Shown here piece after piece: positions 35,477 through 43,572 of a stretch of 51,720 bases of DNA; the stretch's first letter is position 1, and each line of letters opens with the position of its first letter. The stretch comes from Candidatus Segatella caccae (lineage in GTDB: Bacteria > Bacteroidota > Bacteroidia > Bacteroidales > Bacteroidaceae): the NCBI GenBank assembly GCA_900556395.1, contig USOQ01000005.1, positions 1-51,720 on the forward strand, given 5' to 3'. Under the pieces are notes generated by a model that worked only from the letters and a program-made list of their open reading frames with translations, was not told the DNA's origin and made no database searches. Made by a program: the position numbers and the translations under genes.

Positions 35477-35524
35477 GCCAATATCAAGCAGAGTGTTTTG
35501 TTCTCTCGCTTGGTATTGGCTTTG
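35477..35524 (+). terminator. Intrinsic terminator after the helicase
   Basis: A 13-bp stem (35477-35489 with 35508-35520, one G-U pair) is followed by TTTGTTG. It lies 20 bases after the helicase stop. Confidence 0.75.
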
Positions 35525-35570
35525 TTGATGTATGGTAAGATACTAATTAGGTCGGGATGTCTTAATTACA

Positions 35571-35672
35571 GCCCCAAAAAATGAACATACTTTCAAGTGC
35601 CAACGCAAGTACTTGCGTTGGCTGTTGAAAGTACTTGCGATGGCCATCGCAAGTATCTTCATTTTTTGGGGC
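35571..35672. repeat. 102-bp nested palindromic element
   Basis: Outer arms 35571-35592 and 35651-35672 are inverted copies of 22 bases with one mismatch, starting GCCCCAAAAAATGAA. Inside are two further dyads. One is a 40-base hairpin centred at 35610/35611 (perfect 12-bp core 35599-35622, plus 6 bp of TTTCAA/TTGAAA outside a 2x2 mismatch). The other is a perfect 24-base palindrome at 35632-35655. Both inner hairpins carry the same half-site GCAAGT/ACTTGC. The element sits between the helicase terminator and the fimbrillin-like gene's promoter and encodes no protein. It resembles REP/BIME or MITE-type dispersed palindromes. No second copy was seen in this window. Confidence 0.8.
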
Positions 35673-35775
35673 ATATTTTTGCTTATTGTAAGATTGCAGA
35701 TTGAGGTGGTCGTTTCCTCGAAAGTGTAAGAAACGTTAAAAGTATAAGGAATGAAGAAAAATCTTTACTTTTTTC

Positions 35776-35806
35776 TTGTTATTGTTATTATTTTCTCTTA
35801 CTTTTG
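35776..35806 (+). promoter_or_regulatory. Promoter of the fimbrillin-like lipoprotein
   Basis: TTG at 35776-35778 and TActTTTG at 35799-35806 are spaced by 20 bases. The ATG at 35847 lies about 35 bases after the expected transcription start. Confidence 0.78.
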
Positions 35807-35846
35807 AACAACAAAACAAACTAATAACAAACTAATAACTAAAATC

Positions 35847-36740
35847 ATGAAAAGTCTCAACTGGATTTTTATCGCAGTAGTAGCTGTTTTGCTATGCGTA
35901 GGGTGTACTCAAGATGGTGCCAATGATAACGCATCACAAGTTTCTAATCAGCAAGTTAGTCTCTCCTTTTTTGAGACTTCTCTGCAACCTCTTCAGGAGA
36001 AACAGGCCCTTACTCGTGCGGATGAAAGTGGAACGGCATTGAAGAATAGTCCCTTTACCTATTTAAATATAGCTCTGATTCCCGTTAACGGACAAGGTAA
36101 AACAATTATCTTACAGCAATCGAAGAGTGAGGTGGCAGAAAATTTCGGACATGTAAAGCTCTCGGTTCCTATTGGCGAGTATCATTTGGTGGCTGTTGCC
36201 AGTAAAAATGCACAGGTGCAGATTAACTCTTTGACTGAGATTATCTTCCCCGACAAGGTGACGGACATGGGTTATATGAATATGAAGATCGACGTGAAGT
36301 CGGGAAATAACTCTTATAGTTGTGCATTGAAGCGTGCTGTAGCCAAGTTTATGATTACCGACACAGGAAATCGTTCGGCAGATATAACGAATTTGGTTTT
36401 CCATCTTTCTGGAAATTGTAGTAATAAACTGAATCCTACTACAGGATTGGCTGCTGATATCAGTGATGTGAACCCTGTGGTAGCTGCTGGTAGTAGTAAT
36501 AAGTATGTTGCTTTCGTATTCCTTCGTAGTGCTGAGGAGAAGAATATCAAGGTGGGTGTGGAATTGAAGAATGCTGCAGGTACCACTCTAAAGACTCTAA
36601 ACTTTGAGAATGTCCACATGAAAACAAATTATGTGACAGAATATAAGGGTGCTTTATACGACTTGTCTGGTATGGCTGATTTCACCTTCTCGGATGGTGA
36701 TTTTATAGATTCGGGTACAGGCAAGACTTTTGGGGAATAA
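35847..36740 (+). CDS. Fimbrillin-like (FimB/Mfa2-type) lipoprotein
   Basis: The 297-residue protein has a lipoprotein signal peptide ending LLCVGCTQDG (Cys20). The mature part is beta-rich, with features common to Bacteroidales fimbrillin-type proteins. These include an early TRADESG segment similar to the protease-processed TRA sites of some pilins, GEYHLVAVASKN, and CALKRAVAKFMI, which resembles the LxRxxAK strand of the family. The family forms or anchors surface pili through donor-strand exchange. There is no second pilin gene beside it, so it may be a single adhesive or accessory subunit. It has its own promoter and a strong terminator. Assignment to a specific Mfa/Fim subgroup is not possible from sequence alone. 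Confidence 0.6.
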   Translation: MKSLNWIFIAVVAVLLCVGCTQDGANDNASQVSNQQVSLSFFETSLQPLQEKQALTRADESGTALKNSPFTYLNIALIPVNGQGKTIILQQSKSEVAENFGHVKLSVPIGEYHLVAVASKNAQVQINSLTEIIFPDKVTDMGYMNMKIDVKSGNNSYSCALKRAVAKFMITDTGNRSADITNLVFHLSGNCSNKLNPTTGLAADISDVNPVVAAGSSNKYVAFVFLRSAEEKNIKVGVELKNAAGTTLKTLNFENVHMKTNYVTEYKGALYDLSGMADFTFSDGDFIDSGTGKTFGE

Positions 36741-36800
36741 GCTTTTCTGCATCGAAAAGCAGAAAGGGCAGTTGCTAAATCATTAGCAACTGCCCTTTCT
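36741..36800. terminator. Double hairpin terminator between convergent genes
   Basis: A 7-bp hairpin (36741-36747 with 36754-36760) is directly followed by a perfect 18-bp inverted repeat (36761-36778 with 36783-36800) with a 4-base loop. It starts immediately after the fimbrillin-like stop and serves convergent genes on both strands. Confidence 0.85.
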
Positions 36801-36848
36801 CGTTATGGTCTATAGGGAATTTGACCTAATTGACGTATAGACGATTTC

Positions 36849-38081
36849 CTATTGATAGATGAGTGTGACGAGGTGGTCGTCAGAGAAAAGCTCTCGTGCC
36901 ACGTCCTGTATCTGCTGAGATGTGATGGCGTCTATCTGCTCGTAGAGGTGAGGAATGCTTTTCTGCCAACCATCGTGCAGGTAGCTCTTGCCGAAGTCGA
37001 GGGCAAAGTTCTCTCGGTTGTCGCAGGCCACACCTATCTGCCCTTTGATCTGCTTCTTGGCAGCTCTCAGCTGTGTAGGGGTGAGCGGATGGACAACAAA
37101 TTGCTGGAGAACCTTTCTTACGAGATTGCGACAACGCTGCACATCGTGGGCATCGCAGCCGAAGTAGATGCTCCAGTAGCCGAGGTCGCTGTAGGCGGTG
37201 AGGTTGCTCTCTACGGTGTATACGAGGCCATGGTGCTCGCGTAGAGCGAGGTTGAGCTTGGCGTTCATGCCTGGTCCTCCTAAGATGTTGTTGAGGAGAT
37301 AGAGGGGCATGCGTCGTGGGTCGTGTACATCGTAGGCTCGTGCTCCTATCATGACGTGTGACTGGTGGGTGTGCTTGTCGACGATATGGACTCCTGTGGC
37401 AGAACCTTCAGGGATGATAGGCTGTGCCTGTGGAGTGCTTGCTTCCTGGTCGGGAGCAATAGTGTCCTGTGCTTTCTGAAGGAAATGCACGAGTTTGGTA
37501 AAGGAAATGTCGCCATAAGCAAAGAAGATGGCGTTAGAGGGGCGATAATGCTGCTGGGTGAAGCGTAGAGCATCGGCAGTGGTAAAGCGTCGTACCTGAG
37601 AAGCATTACCTAAGATGCTGTGCCCTAAGGGGTGTCCCTTGAAGAGTAGGTTTTCAAATTCATCGTAGATAAGCTCTGTGGGGCTATCGTTGTAGCTCTC
37701 TATCTCGTCGCAGATGACTTCTACCTCTTTGTCTATCTCGGCCTGTGGATACACAGAGTGGAAGACCATATCGCTGAGGAGGTCGACAGCTCTTGCTACG
37801 TGCTCATGAAGGATGGCAGCATAGTATACGGTACTCTCCTTGGTGGTATAGGCCTGGAGGTCGCCACCTACACTCTCCAGGTTGTTGAGGATGTGCCAAG
37901 CGCGGCGTCGAGCGGTTCCTTTGAAGGTGACATGCTCGCAGAAGTGGGCAAGACCTTCCTCTCCGGGCAACTCGTTGCGTGAGCCTGCCTGGATTTGATA
38001 TCCACAGTATACAACGGGGCTTGCTGATGGTAAGTGTATGATGCGAAGCCCGTTGGGTAAAGTAAGCGTATTGTAGTTCAT
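36849..38081 (-). CDS. M16-family zinc peptidase (pitrilysin/processing-peptidase type)
   Basis: The 410-residue protein starts at MNYNTLTLPNGLRII (ATG 38079-38081). An in-frame ATG 57 bases earlier would run across the promoter and is rejected. It has the inverted zinc motif HxxEH (HFCEH, 46-50), with the third ligand Glu in EVEVICDEIESY. The second half (about 215-410) is the inactive M16_C-like domain with RGG-related features. At 410 residues it is a single-unit enzyme of the processing-peptidase type, about half the length of pitrilysin. No signal peptide is seen, so it is probably cytosolic and degrades peptides. The gene is monocistronic and divergent from the flavodiiron gene. Confidence 0.92.
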   Translation of the reverse strand: MNYNTLTLPNGLRIIHLPSASPVVYCGYQIQAGSRNELPGEEGLAHFCEHVTFKGTARRRAWHILNNLESVGGDLQAYTTKESTVYYAAILHEHVARAVDLLSDMVFHSVYPQAEIDKEVEVICDEIESYNDSPTELIYDEFENLLFKGHPLGHSILGNASQVRRFTTADALRFTQQHYRPSNAIFFAYGDISFTKLVHFLQKAQDTIAPDQEASTPQAQPIIPEGSATGVHIVDKHTHQSHVMIGARAYDVHDPRRMPLYLLNNILGGPGMNAKLNLALREHHGLVYTVESNLTAYSDLGYWSIYFGCDAHDVQRCRNLVRKVLQQFVVHPLTPTQLRAAKKQIKGQIGVACDNRENFALDFGKSYLHDGWQKSIPHLYEQIDAITSQQIQDVARELFSDDHLVTLIYQ

Positions 38082-38086
38082 GGCTG

Positions 38087-38120
38087 CAAAGGTAGTAAAA
38101 AAATGTTTAATATTAGCCAA
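38087..38120 (-). promoter_or_regulatory. Promoter of the M16 peptidase gene, almost adjacent to the start codon
   Basis: The minus strand carries TTG at 38118-38120 and TAccTTTG at 38094-38087, spaced by 23 bases. Only five bases separate the -7 box from the ATG, which predicts a transcript with no or almost no leader. Confidence 0.65.
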
Positions 38121-38124
38121 TTGG

Positions 38125-38156
38125 TTTGGGTTTGTCAATGGAATTGTGTAATTTTG
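38125..38156 (+). promoter_or_regulatory. Promoter of the flavodiiron protein gene
   Basis: TTTG at 38125-38128 and TAatTTTG at 38149-38156 are spaced by 20 bases. Its -33 element nearly touches the -33 of the divergent M16 promoter, so the two may compete. Confidence 0.72.
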
Positions 38157-38185
38157 AATTTGTAATAATTTTAAATATATCAGTT

Positions 38186-39373
38186 ATGGTGACAGAAATA
38201 AAGAATGGTATTTATTATGTGGGTGTGAACGATAGAAACAAGCATCGTTTTGAGGGGCTATGGCCTTTACCCAATGGTGTGAGTTACAACTCGTATATCA
38301 TTGCCGACGAGAAGGTGACTCTTGTCGACACCGTGGAGGTAGATTTCTTTACCCAGTTCTTGGAGAATATCAAGGAGGTGATAGGCGACAGAGAGATAGA
38401 CTATTTGGTGATCAATCATATGGAGCCAGATCATAGTGGTTCGATAGCTTTGATCAAGAAGTATTATCCCAATGTGAAGATTGTGGGTAACAAGAAGACC
38501 TTAGGCATGTTGCAGGGCTTCTATGGTGTGACTGATGACGTGGTGGAGGTCAAGAATGGTGAGACCCTCTCTACGGGAAGTCATGAACTGAGCTTTGTGC
38601 TGATTCCGATGGTACACTGGCCTGAGACGATGGTGACGCTGGATGCAGAGAACAAGGTTCTCTTTGCTGGCGATGCCTTTGGATGTTTCGGAGCACTGAA
38701 TGGTGGCGTGATAGACGAAGATATAAACTGCGATGAATTCTGGTTGGAGATGGTGCGCTACTATTCGAATATTGTGGGTAAATATGGTGTACCTGTGCAG
38801 AATGCGCTGAAGAAGTTGGCTGGCGTAGAACTCGATTACATTTGTTCTACACATGGTCCAGTGTGGCATACTCACATAGCTAAGGTGATAGACTTATACG
38901 ACAAGATGTCGAAGTATGAGACCGAACCAGGCTTGGTCATCTGTTATGGCACCATGTATGGCAATACTGAGCGTATGGCTGAGATCATTGCGGGTGCAGC
39001 AAGTCGTGCTGGTGTGAAAAATATTGTGATGTACAATATCTCTAAGACACATCATAGTTATATTCTCCGCGATATATTCCGCTATAAGGGCTTAATAGTT
39101 GGTGCTCCTACCTATAATGCAGGTCTGTATCATGAAATGGAGGTGCTACTCTCTGAGTTATCCAACAAGGATATCAAGAACCATTTGTTAGGCTGGTATG
39201 GATCACACTGTTGGGCCAGCAAAGCAGTGGCGAAGATACAGGAGTGGAACGATACCAAACTTCACTTCGAAGCTGTTGGTGAGCCTGTAGACATGAAACA
39301 AGCCATTACTCCAGAGGTGAAAGCGCAGTGCGAAGCTCTTGGCAAGGCTATGGCTGAGGCTTTAGCTGTTTAG
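38186..39373 (+). CDS. Flavodiiron protein (A-type flavoprotein, O2/NO reductase)
   Basis: The 395-residue protein starts at MVTEIKNGIYYVG (ATG 38186). The longer in-frame start overlaps the promoter. The N-terminal metallo-beta-lactamase-like domain has the diiron motif H-x-E-x-D-H (His78, Glu80, Asp82, His83 in HMEPDHSG). Further metal ligands lie in VHWPETM, FAGDAFG and STHGPVWH. The C-terminal flavodoxin domain (about 250-395) begins VICYGTMYGNTERMAE, the FMN phosphate loop. Enzymes of this type reduce O2 to water or NO to N2O and protect anaerobes. There is no fused rubredoxin domain, so electrons must come from a separate partner. Its last four bases overlap the convergent WbqC-like gene. 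Confidence 0.94.
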   Translation: MVTEIKNGIYYVGVNDRNKHRFEGLWPLPNGVSYNSYIIADEKVTLVDTVEVDFFTQFLENIKEVIGDREIDYLVINHMEPDHSGSIALIKKYYPNVKIVGNKKTLGMLQGFYGVTDDVVEVKNGETLSTGSHELSFVLIPMVHWPETMVTLDAENKVLFAGDAFGCFGALNGGVIDEDINCDEFWLEMVRYYSNIVGKYGVPVQNALKKLAGVELDYICSTHGPVWHTHIAKVIDLYDKMSKYETEPGLVICYGTMYGNTERMAEIIAGAASRAGVKNIVMYNISKTHHSYILRDIFRYKGLIVGAPTYNAGLYHEMEVLLSELSNKDIKNHLLGWYGSHCWASKAVAKIQEWNDTKLHFEAVGEPVDMKQAITPEVKAQCEALGKAMAEALAV

Positions 39374-39984
39374 ATGAGATAGAGGATAGATTCGTTGCCC
39401 TCGTTGAATAGAAGGTCGAGGATGCTCAGGTTGGGCTGGAAGTCATGCTTGTGCTCGTAGACTTGATAGTATCGACGGGGCACGAAGTTATCGTCAGGAA
39501 GAGGATGCTTAGGGCGTATGGCGTCTCGATAGTCGATGAGGTCAGTGTCCATAGTGTCGCGAGGGATGTAATGCTCGGTGATATAGAGGGTAGGACGTAT
39601 GTCGAGAAGCTCAATCATCTTGTGGGTTATCTCAAGGTTGAAATCGAAGAGAAACTCATACTTTTTCTCGTAGAAGGGACGTATGTCGTCCTGATAGTAT
39701 GGGAAGAAAGGGCTTTCGCCATAGGCGGAGGCTAAGGCGTTCCAATGCACATGACGCCAGTTGGCGTGGTCGGAAATGCGTATATCCTTCATCAGCATCG
39801 ATGTGTCGTGTGTGGTAGGGATAGTGAGAGCCTGCAAACCATTGGCGGTGGCTATAATCATACGGTTGCGATAGGTTTGCTTGACAAAGTTTTCGTGGCG
39901 CTCTATGAGGCTTGCCTCACTGCGCTGTAGTTTCTGGTACCACTGTATGGGACCGAAATAGGTGGAGGATAAGAGTGAACGCAA
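39370..39984 (-). CDS. WbqC-family protein
   Basis: The 204-residue cytosolic protein matches the WbqC pattern: STYFGPIQWYQKL at the start, ERHENFVKQTYRNR and LTIPTTHD, then a helix with HWNALASAYGESPFFPYYQD. WbqC proteins occur in O-antigen loci and in Bacteroidetes core genomes; the biochemical role is not established. The gene lies downstream of the lepB operon on the same strand but is separated by a terminator-like hairpin at 40052-40075. Its tail overlaps the flavodiiron gene by 4 bases. No clear -7 box was seen upstream. Confidence 0.85.
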   Translation of the reverse strand: MRSLLSSTYFGPIQWYQKLQRSEASLIERHENFVKQTYRNRMIIATANGLQALTIPTTHDTSMLMKDIRISDHANWRHVHWNALASAYGESPFFPYYQDDIRPFYEKKYEFLFDFNLEITHKMIELLDIRPTLYITEHYIPRDTMDTDLIDYRDAIRPKHPLPDDNFVPRRYYQVYEHKHDFQPNLSILDLLFNEGNESILYLI

Positions 39985-40051
39985 TGTTTTTTCTTTTTAT
40001 TGTTGCTAAAGTTTCGTATGTGTGGAAGTTAGAGTCCAATAGGATATAGCT

Positions 40052-40075
40052 AAAAAAAAGATAGCAAAAAGCTAT
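40052..40075 (-). terminator. Terminator after the dapB-lepB operon
   Basis: On the minus strand, ATAGC and GCTAT flank five T residues, and CTTTTTTTT follows (40060-40052). The stem is short, so it may be partial and allow some read-through into the WbqC-like gene. Confidence 0.5.
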
Positions 40076-40145
40076 TGGCTATAAAAATGATAACGTCTTT
40101 AACTTCTGAACACTCGAAAGTTTAGATATTATACGATTCTTTTTC

Positions 40146-40571
40146 TCAGAATATCTTATGAGCTTTGCCTATCATCTGGTGTTTGTGGACAAGCTGAGGA
40201 CCTCGCTGAGTGTGGACGAGGTAGAAGCGACAATCTGGACATCCACAACGCTTGCAACAGATAGTAGGGATGACGTAGCGTGTGGTGTCGAGGGTGATAG
40301 TGTCGCCAGGGAGCTGCTCGATACGACCGATGAAATGTGCTTGTGTGATGGGGGTGCCACGGCGAGCAATGGTGTCGGTGAAGACGACAAGGTCTCCACG
40401 TGAGAAGCTATCGCAATATACCCTGTTCACTATCACTCGGGATCCAGACTTGAGGTGGGGCGGAAGCCCTCCTGTAGGAACCGAGAAGATAGTGAGGACG
40501 TAGGTGTGGACTGCCCATACAAGGAGCAGTGCCAGCACCAGCGTGATGAGGTATTTGACGGCTACTTTCAC
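40146..40571 (-). CDS. Signal-peptidase-I-like protein lacking catalytic Ser and Lys
   Basis: The 141-residue protein has one membrane segment (about 7-29). An S26-like periplasmic core follows: SVPTGGLPPHLKSGSRVIV (30-48), SRGDLVVF (57-64) and FIGRIEQLPGD (80-90). Aligned with the neighbouring true signal peptidase, the catalytic Ser position (box B, PSSSL) is Gly35 and the catalytic Lys (VKRCVGLPG) is Gly82. The MGDNRxNSxDSR box is absent. In its place is a Cys cluster, C105-C106-x2-C109-x-C111-x2-C114, that could bind metal or form disulfides. It starts 18 bases after lepB on the same strand, so the two are co-transcribed. Probably not a peptidase; a partner or regulator of LepB is a guess. 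Confidence 0.85.
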   Translation of the reverse strand: MKVAVKYLITLVLALLLVWAVHTYVLTIFSVPTGGLPPHLKSGSRVIVNRVYCDSFSRGDLVVFTDTIARRGTPITQAHFIGRIEQLPGDTITLDTTRYVIPTICCKRCGCPDCRFYLVHTQRGPQLVHKHQMIGKAHKIF

Positions 40572-40589
40572 TAAAATGTTGCTATATAG

Positions 40590-42041
40590 TTACTTGATGT
40601 TGTCGACAAAGCGGAAGAGGCGATTCCAACGAATGCCAGAGAAGCCAGGATGGTCGGGACTATGACTCCACCAGATGAAGATAGGCTTGCCCACGATGTG
40701 GTCTTCAGGTACGAAGCCCCAGTAGCGTGAGTCGGCAGAGTTGTGACGATTATCGCCCATCATCCAGTAATAGTCGAGACGGAAGGTATAGCTCTTGGCT
40801 GGCTTGCCGTTGATAAGGATGCGTCCTGCGTTGTCTACCTTTAAGTCGTTACCCTCGTATACCTTGATACAACGCTCGTAGATGGGCAGGTTGTCGAGGT
40901 TGAGGGCGATGGTCTTACCTTTCTGAGGAATCCAGATAGGACCATAGTTGTCGCGCGTCCAATGGGTGTTGGAGTTGATGGGGTAGAGGTCACCATAGGT
41001 GGCATCGGTATTGATGCGAATGTCCTGCACGAGAGCCTTGTTTGCCTTGAGAGCGAGATACGCCTTATGGGTAAGTGGGATGACGCCGCTCTGGTTATAG
41101 GTGAGGAGGTCTTCGTTGGTTATACCCAACTGGTCGGCGAGGTCGATAGGGAATTCGCCAAGCAGTTTCATCTTATAGGTGTATTGCACGTTTTCAGGCT
41201 CCTTGTTGGGACGTCCGTCGAGATAGATGATACGATTCTTAATCTGTAGTGTCTGTCCAGGTAATCCTACGCAGCGTTTTACGTAGTTCTCGCGTCGGTC
41301 GGTGGGACGACTGATGATGTCGCCATATTCATTTGGCATGTTCTGAATATAACGACGCCCTGTGGCATATACCTTTTCGAAATAGCGATAGCGCTGCAGG
41401 GGTGTGAGCTGGTTGACGTCCTGTGAGAGTCCATTCTGCTCGAGTATCTGCTCTCCGAAGGGGTAGACGAGGTCGTGGTAGTAGTCACAGGCCTGATAAC
41501 GCTCCTCATTGACGAGGGAGTCGCCTGCAGGGAAGTTGAAGACAACAATATCGTTGAGTTGTATTTTGCCCAGACCCTTGACACGGCGGTAGTCCCAATG
41601 AGGCCACTCTATGTAGCTCTTTACATTGACAAGGGGCATGGTGTGCTGGGTGAGGGGCATGGTGAGAGGTGTCTGCGGAATGCGTGGACCATAGCTCATC
41701 TTGCTCACAAAGAGGTAGTCGCCTGTGAGGAGGCTCTTCTCTAACGACGAAGAAGGGATAACGTAGTTCTGGAAGAAGAAGAGGTTGATAAAGTAGACAG
41801 CTACGAGGGCAAATACGAGGGCATCGACCCAACTCATGATAAAGCGTACTGGGCCCTCTGAGTCTTTCCACCACTGCCAACGTATCTTCTTAGTGATGTA
41901 AACATCGTAGATGAAAGGCACGACAATAAGGCCGAGCCAACTTTCTACCCAGCAAAGGAAGAGGAGGTAGAGTGTCAGGACAATGGCAAACTTAGTCCAT
42001 TGTACCTTCATATTGAGCTTTTGTTTCTGTTTGTCAATCAT
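40590..42041 (-). CDS. lepB: Signal peptidase I
   Basis: The 483-residue protein may start at ATG 42041 or at the in-frame ATG 30 bases inside (MKVQWTKFAIVL). Both keep the same domains. It has three hydrophobic segments near the N-terminus (about 14-45 and 72-90). Catalytic Ser99 is in IPSSSLEKSL, catalytic Lys255 in YVKRCVGLPGQ, and box E in WMMGDNRHNSADSRYWG. It is longer than E. coli LepB because of an insertion of about 80 residues between the Ser and Lys boxes (about 150-245), usual for Bacteroidetes. It cleaves signal peptides on the outer face of the inner membrane. It lies 81 bases downstream of dapB on the same strand and 18 bases upstream of an S26-like paralogue. Confidence 0.95.
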   Translation of the reverse strand: MIDKQKQKLNMKVQWTKFAIVLTLYLLFLCWVESWLGLIVVPFIYDVYITKKIRWQWWKDSEGPVRFIMSWVDALVFALVAVYFINLFFFQNYVIPSSSLEKSLLTGDYLFVSKMSYGPRIPQTPLTMPLTQHTMPLVNVKSYIEWPHWDYRRVKGLGKIQLNDIVVFNFPAGDSLVNEERYQACDYYHDLVYPFGEQILEQNGLSQDVNQLTPLQRYRYFEKVYATGRRYIQNMPNEYGDIISRPTDRRENYVKRCVGLPGQTLQIKNRIIYLDGRPNKEPENVQYTYKMKLLGEFPIDLADQLGITNEDLLTYNQSGVIPLTHKAYLALKANKALVQDIRINTDATYGDLYPINSNTHWTRDNYGPIWIPQKGKTIALNLDNLPIYERCIKVYEGNDLKVDNAGRILINGKPAKSYTFRLDYYWMMGDNRHNSADSRYWGFVPEDHIVGKPIFIWWSHSPDHPGFSGIRWNRLFRFVDNIK

Positions 42042-42122
42042 TTGTATATCTTGATGTCCGAGAGTACTGAAGTCTTGCTTGATAAAACTTCAGTCTCTCA
42101 TTAACCATAAAGTTCAGCGTTT

Positions 42123-42884
42123 TTAGAATTTGAAGAGGTCGGAAGTGGTGAGGAGTCCTGTGTGTGTGGCGGTAAACTCTGCTGCCAGCACAGCACCCAA
42201 AGCGAAGCCCTTGCGAGAGTGCGCATTGTGCTCAATGCTTATCATGTCGGCTTCGGAGTCGTACATCACTGTATGAATGCCTGGCACTTCGCCATCGCGC
42301 ACGCAGTTGATAACGAGATCTTCGTTAGTAATATCTTTGTCGCCCTCATCGTGATGTCCATCGGTGGTCCAATAGGTGACACCACGTTTCCAGTCTTTCT
42401 TACGATCTATGTTGTCGATGATTTCCTCGGCAAGGGTAATGGCGGTGCCGCTGGGGGCATCAAGCTTGTGGATGTGATGAGTCTCCTGCATGCAGACGTC
42501 ATACTGAGAGAACTGGTTCATGATTTTAGCCAAGTAGCGGTTGACAGCCGAGAAGATGGCTACACCGATGCTGAAGTTAGAAGCCCAGAAGAGCGTCTGC
42601 TTGCCGTCAGCGCAGAGCTTCTCCACGTCTTCCTTATGGTCTTTCATCCAACCAGTAGAACCACTCACCACCTTGACGTTGTGTGCGAAAGCCTTCAGAT
42701 AGTTGCCGTAGGCTGCTGTGGGGTTGGTAAACTCGATGGCGACATCGGCTGAGCAGAACTCAGGGCTGTCGATATCTTCGGGGTTGTTCACGTCAATCTT
42801 ACATACGATTTCATGGCCACGCTGCAGGGCAATCTCTTCGATCATGTGTCCCATCTTGCCGTAGCCTATCAATGCTATTTTCAT
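42123..42884 (-). CDS. dapB: 4-hydroxy-tetrahydrodipicolinate reductase
   Basis: The 253-residue protein starts at MKIALIGYGKMGHMIEE (ATG 42882-42884). A longer in-frame start would cover the promoter region and is rejected. It has the dinucleotide-binding loop GYGKMG and the substrate-binding and catalytic block ETHHIHKLDAPSGTA, where the His pair, Lys and SGT contact substrate. It catalyses the NAD(P)H-dependent reduction step of the diaminopimelate/lysine pathway, which also feeds peptidoglycan. It is the first gene of an operon with lepB and the S26-like gene. A pair of GACGTGCA direct repeats lies upstream, next to the promoter. Confidence 0.95.
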   Translation of the reverse strand: MKIALIGYGKMGHMIEEIALQRGHEIVCKIDVNNPEDIDSPEFCSADVAIEFTNPTAAYGNYLKAFAHNVKVVSGSTGWMKDHKEDVEKLCADGKQTLFWASNFSIGVAIFSAVNRYLAKIMNQFSQYDVCMQETHHIHKLDAPSGTAITLAEEIIDNIDRKKDWKRGVTYWTTDGHHDEGDKDITNEDLVINCVRDGEVPGIHTVMYDSEADMISIEHNAHSRKGFALGAVLAAEFTATHTGLLTTSDLFKF

Positions 42885-42950
42885 TGTTTTTATTTTGTTT
42901 TGTTTCTTTCTTTTTCGTTTGACGTGCACGATGACGTGCAAACGTTTCGG

Positions 42951-42968
42951 CAAAAATAAGCAAAAATA
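42951..42968 (-). promoter_or_regulatory. Tandem -7 boxes of the dapB operon
   Basis: The minus strand contains two exact TAttTTTG matches, at 42951-42958 and 42961-42968. The leader to the dapB ATG is about 60 bases. Confidence 0.65.
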
Positions 42969-43013
42969 TTGAAATTACCACCTTAGTAGTGACAATTAAT
43001 AGAAAAATTTGGT

Positions 43014-43021
43014 TATTTTTG
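43014..43021 (+). promoter_or_regulatory. -7 promoter box of the thioesterase-DUF2851-dprA-dus operon
   Basis: TAttTTTG matches the consensus, about 100 bases before the ATG at 43123. A shortened variant (TAcTTTG) closer to the gene, near 43057, could be an alternative. Confidence 0.6.
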
Positions 43022-43122
43022 CAGTGATTTAGAGAAAACTACTTGAAACTTTGTACTTTGCATACGTAGGTAAGCAGGTAAAGATGAGAGTTGAGATACA
43101 TTAGCAACACAATATTGAGATT

Positions 43123-43536
43123 ATGAAATATATATTTGAAACGAAGATGGAGGTGCGCGACTATGAGTGCGACATAGAAGGTATTGTGAACAATGCCAAC
43201 TATCTGCACTATATGGAGCATACCCGACATCTCTTTCTGCAAAAATGCGGACTGAGTTTTGCCGAGATGCACCGTAAGGGAGTTGACGCTGTGGTGGCCC
43301 GCATGAACTTGCAATACAAGACCCCATTACAATGTGATGATGAATTTATGTCGCGATTGTGGCTTGAAAAACAGGGCGTGAGATATGTGTTCCATCAGGA
43401 TATCTTCAGAGCCTCTGATGAGCGATTATGCCTCAAAGCTACGGTAGAATTGGTGTGTCTTATCAATGGCAAGTTGGGCAACAGCGAAGACTATGATAAA
43501 GCTTTCGAAAAATACTTAACTCCCTGCTCACGATAA
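43123..43536 (+). CDS. Acyl-CoA thioesterase (4HBT/YbgC hotdog family)
   Basis: The 137-residue protein shows the 4HBT signature VRDYECDIEGIVNNANYL (11-28) with catalytic Asp17, then YMEHTRHLFL. The remaining strands follow the hotdog fold (VVARMNLQYKTPLQCDDEF). Members hydrolyse acyl-CoA thioesters in the cytosol. The physiological acyl group is not known. It heads a run of four same-strand genes with short gaps; DUF2851 begins 36 bases after it. Confidence 0.9.
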   Translation: MKYIFETKMEVRDYECDIEGIVNNANYLHYMEHTRHLFLQKCGLSFAEMHRKGVDAVVARMNLQYKTPLQCDDEFMSRLWLEKQGVRYVFHQDIFRASDERLCLKATVELVCLINGKLGNSEDYDKAFEKYLTPCSR

Positions 43537-43572
43537 CATCCCTTCAGACGAACCTTAAAATCTCCCAATGAT

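Noticed and set aside
35571..35672. The nested palindrome as a simple transcription terminator
   Set aside because: A good terminator already lies right behind the helicase (35477-35524), and the element has internal duplicated dyads and no T tract directly after the outer arm, so a repeat element fits better.
40172..40503. Overlapping plus-strand frames opposite the S26-like gene
   Set aside because: Considered because the S26-like protein is degenerate, but the minus-strand product keeps the membrane segment and S26 core and is spaced like an operon partner of lepB.
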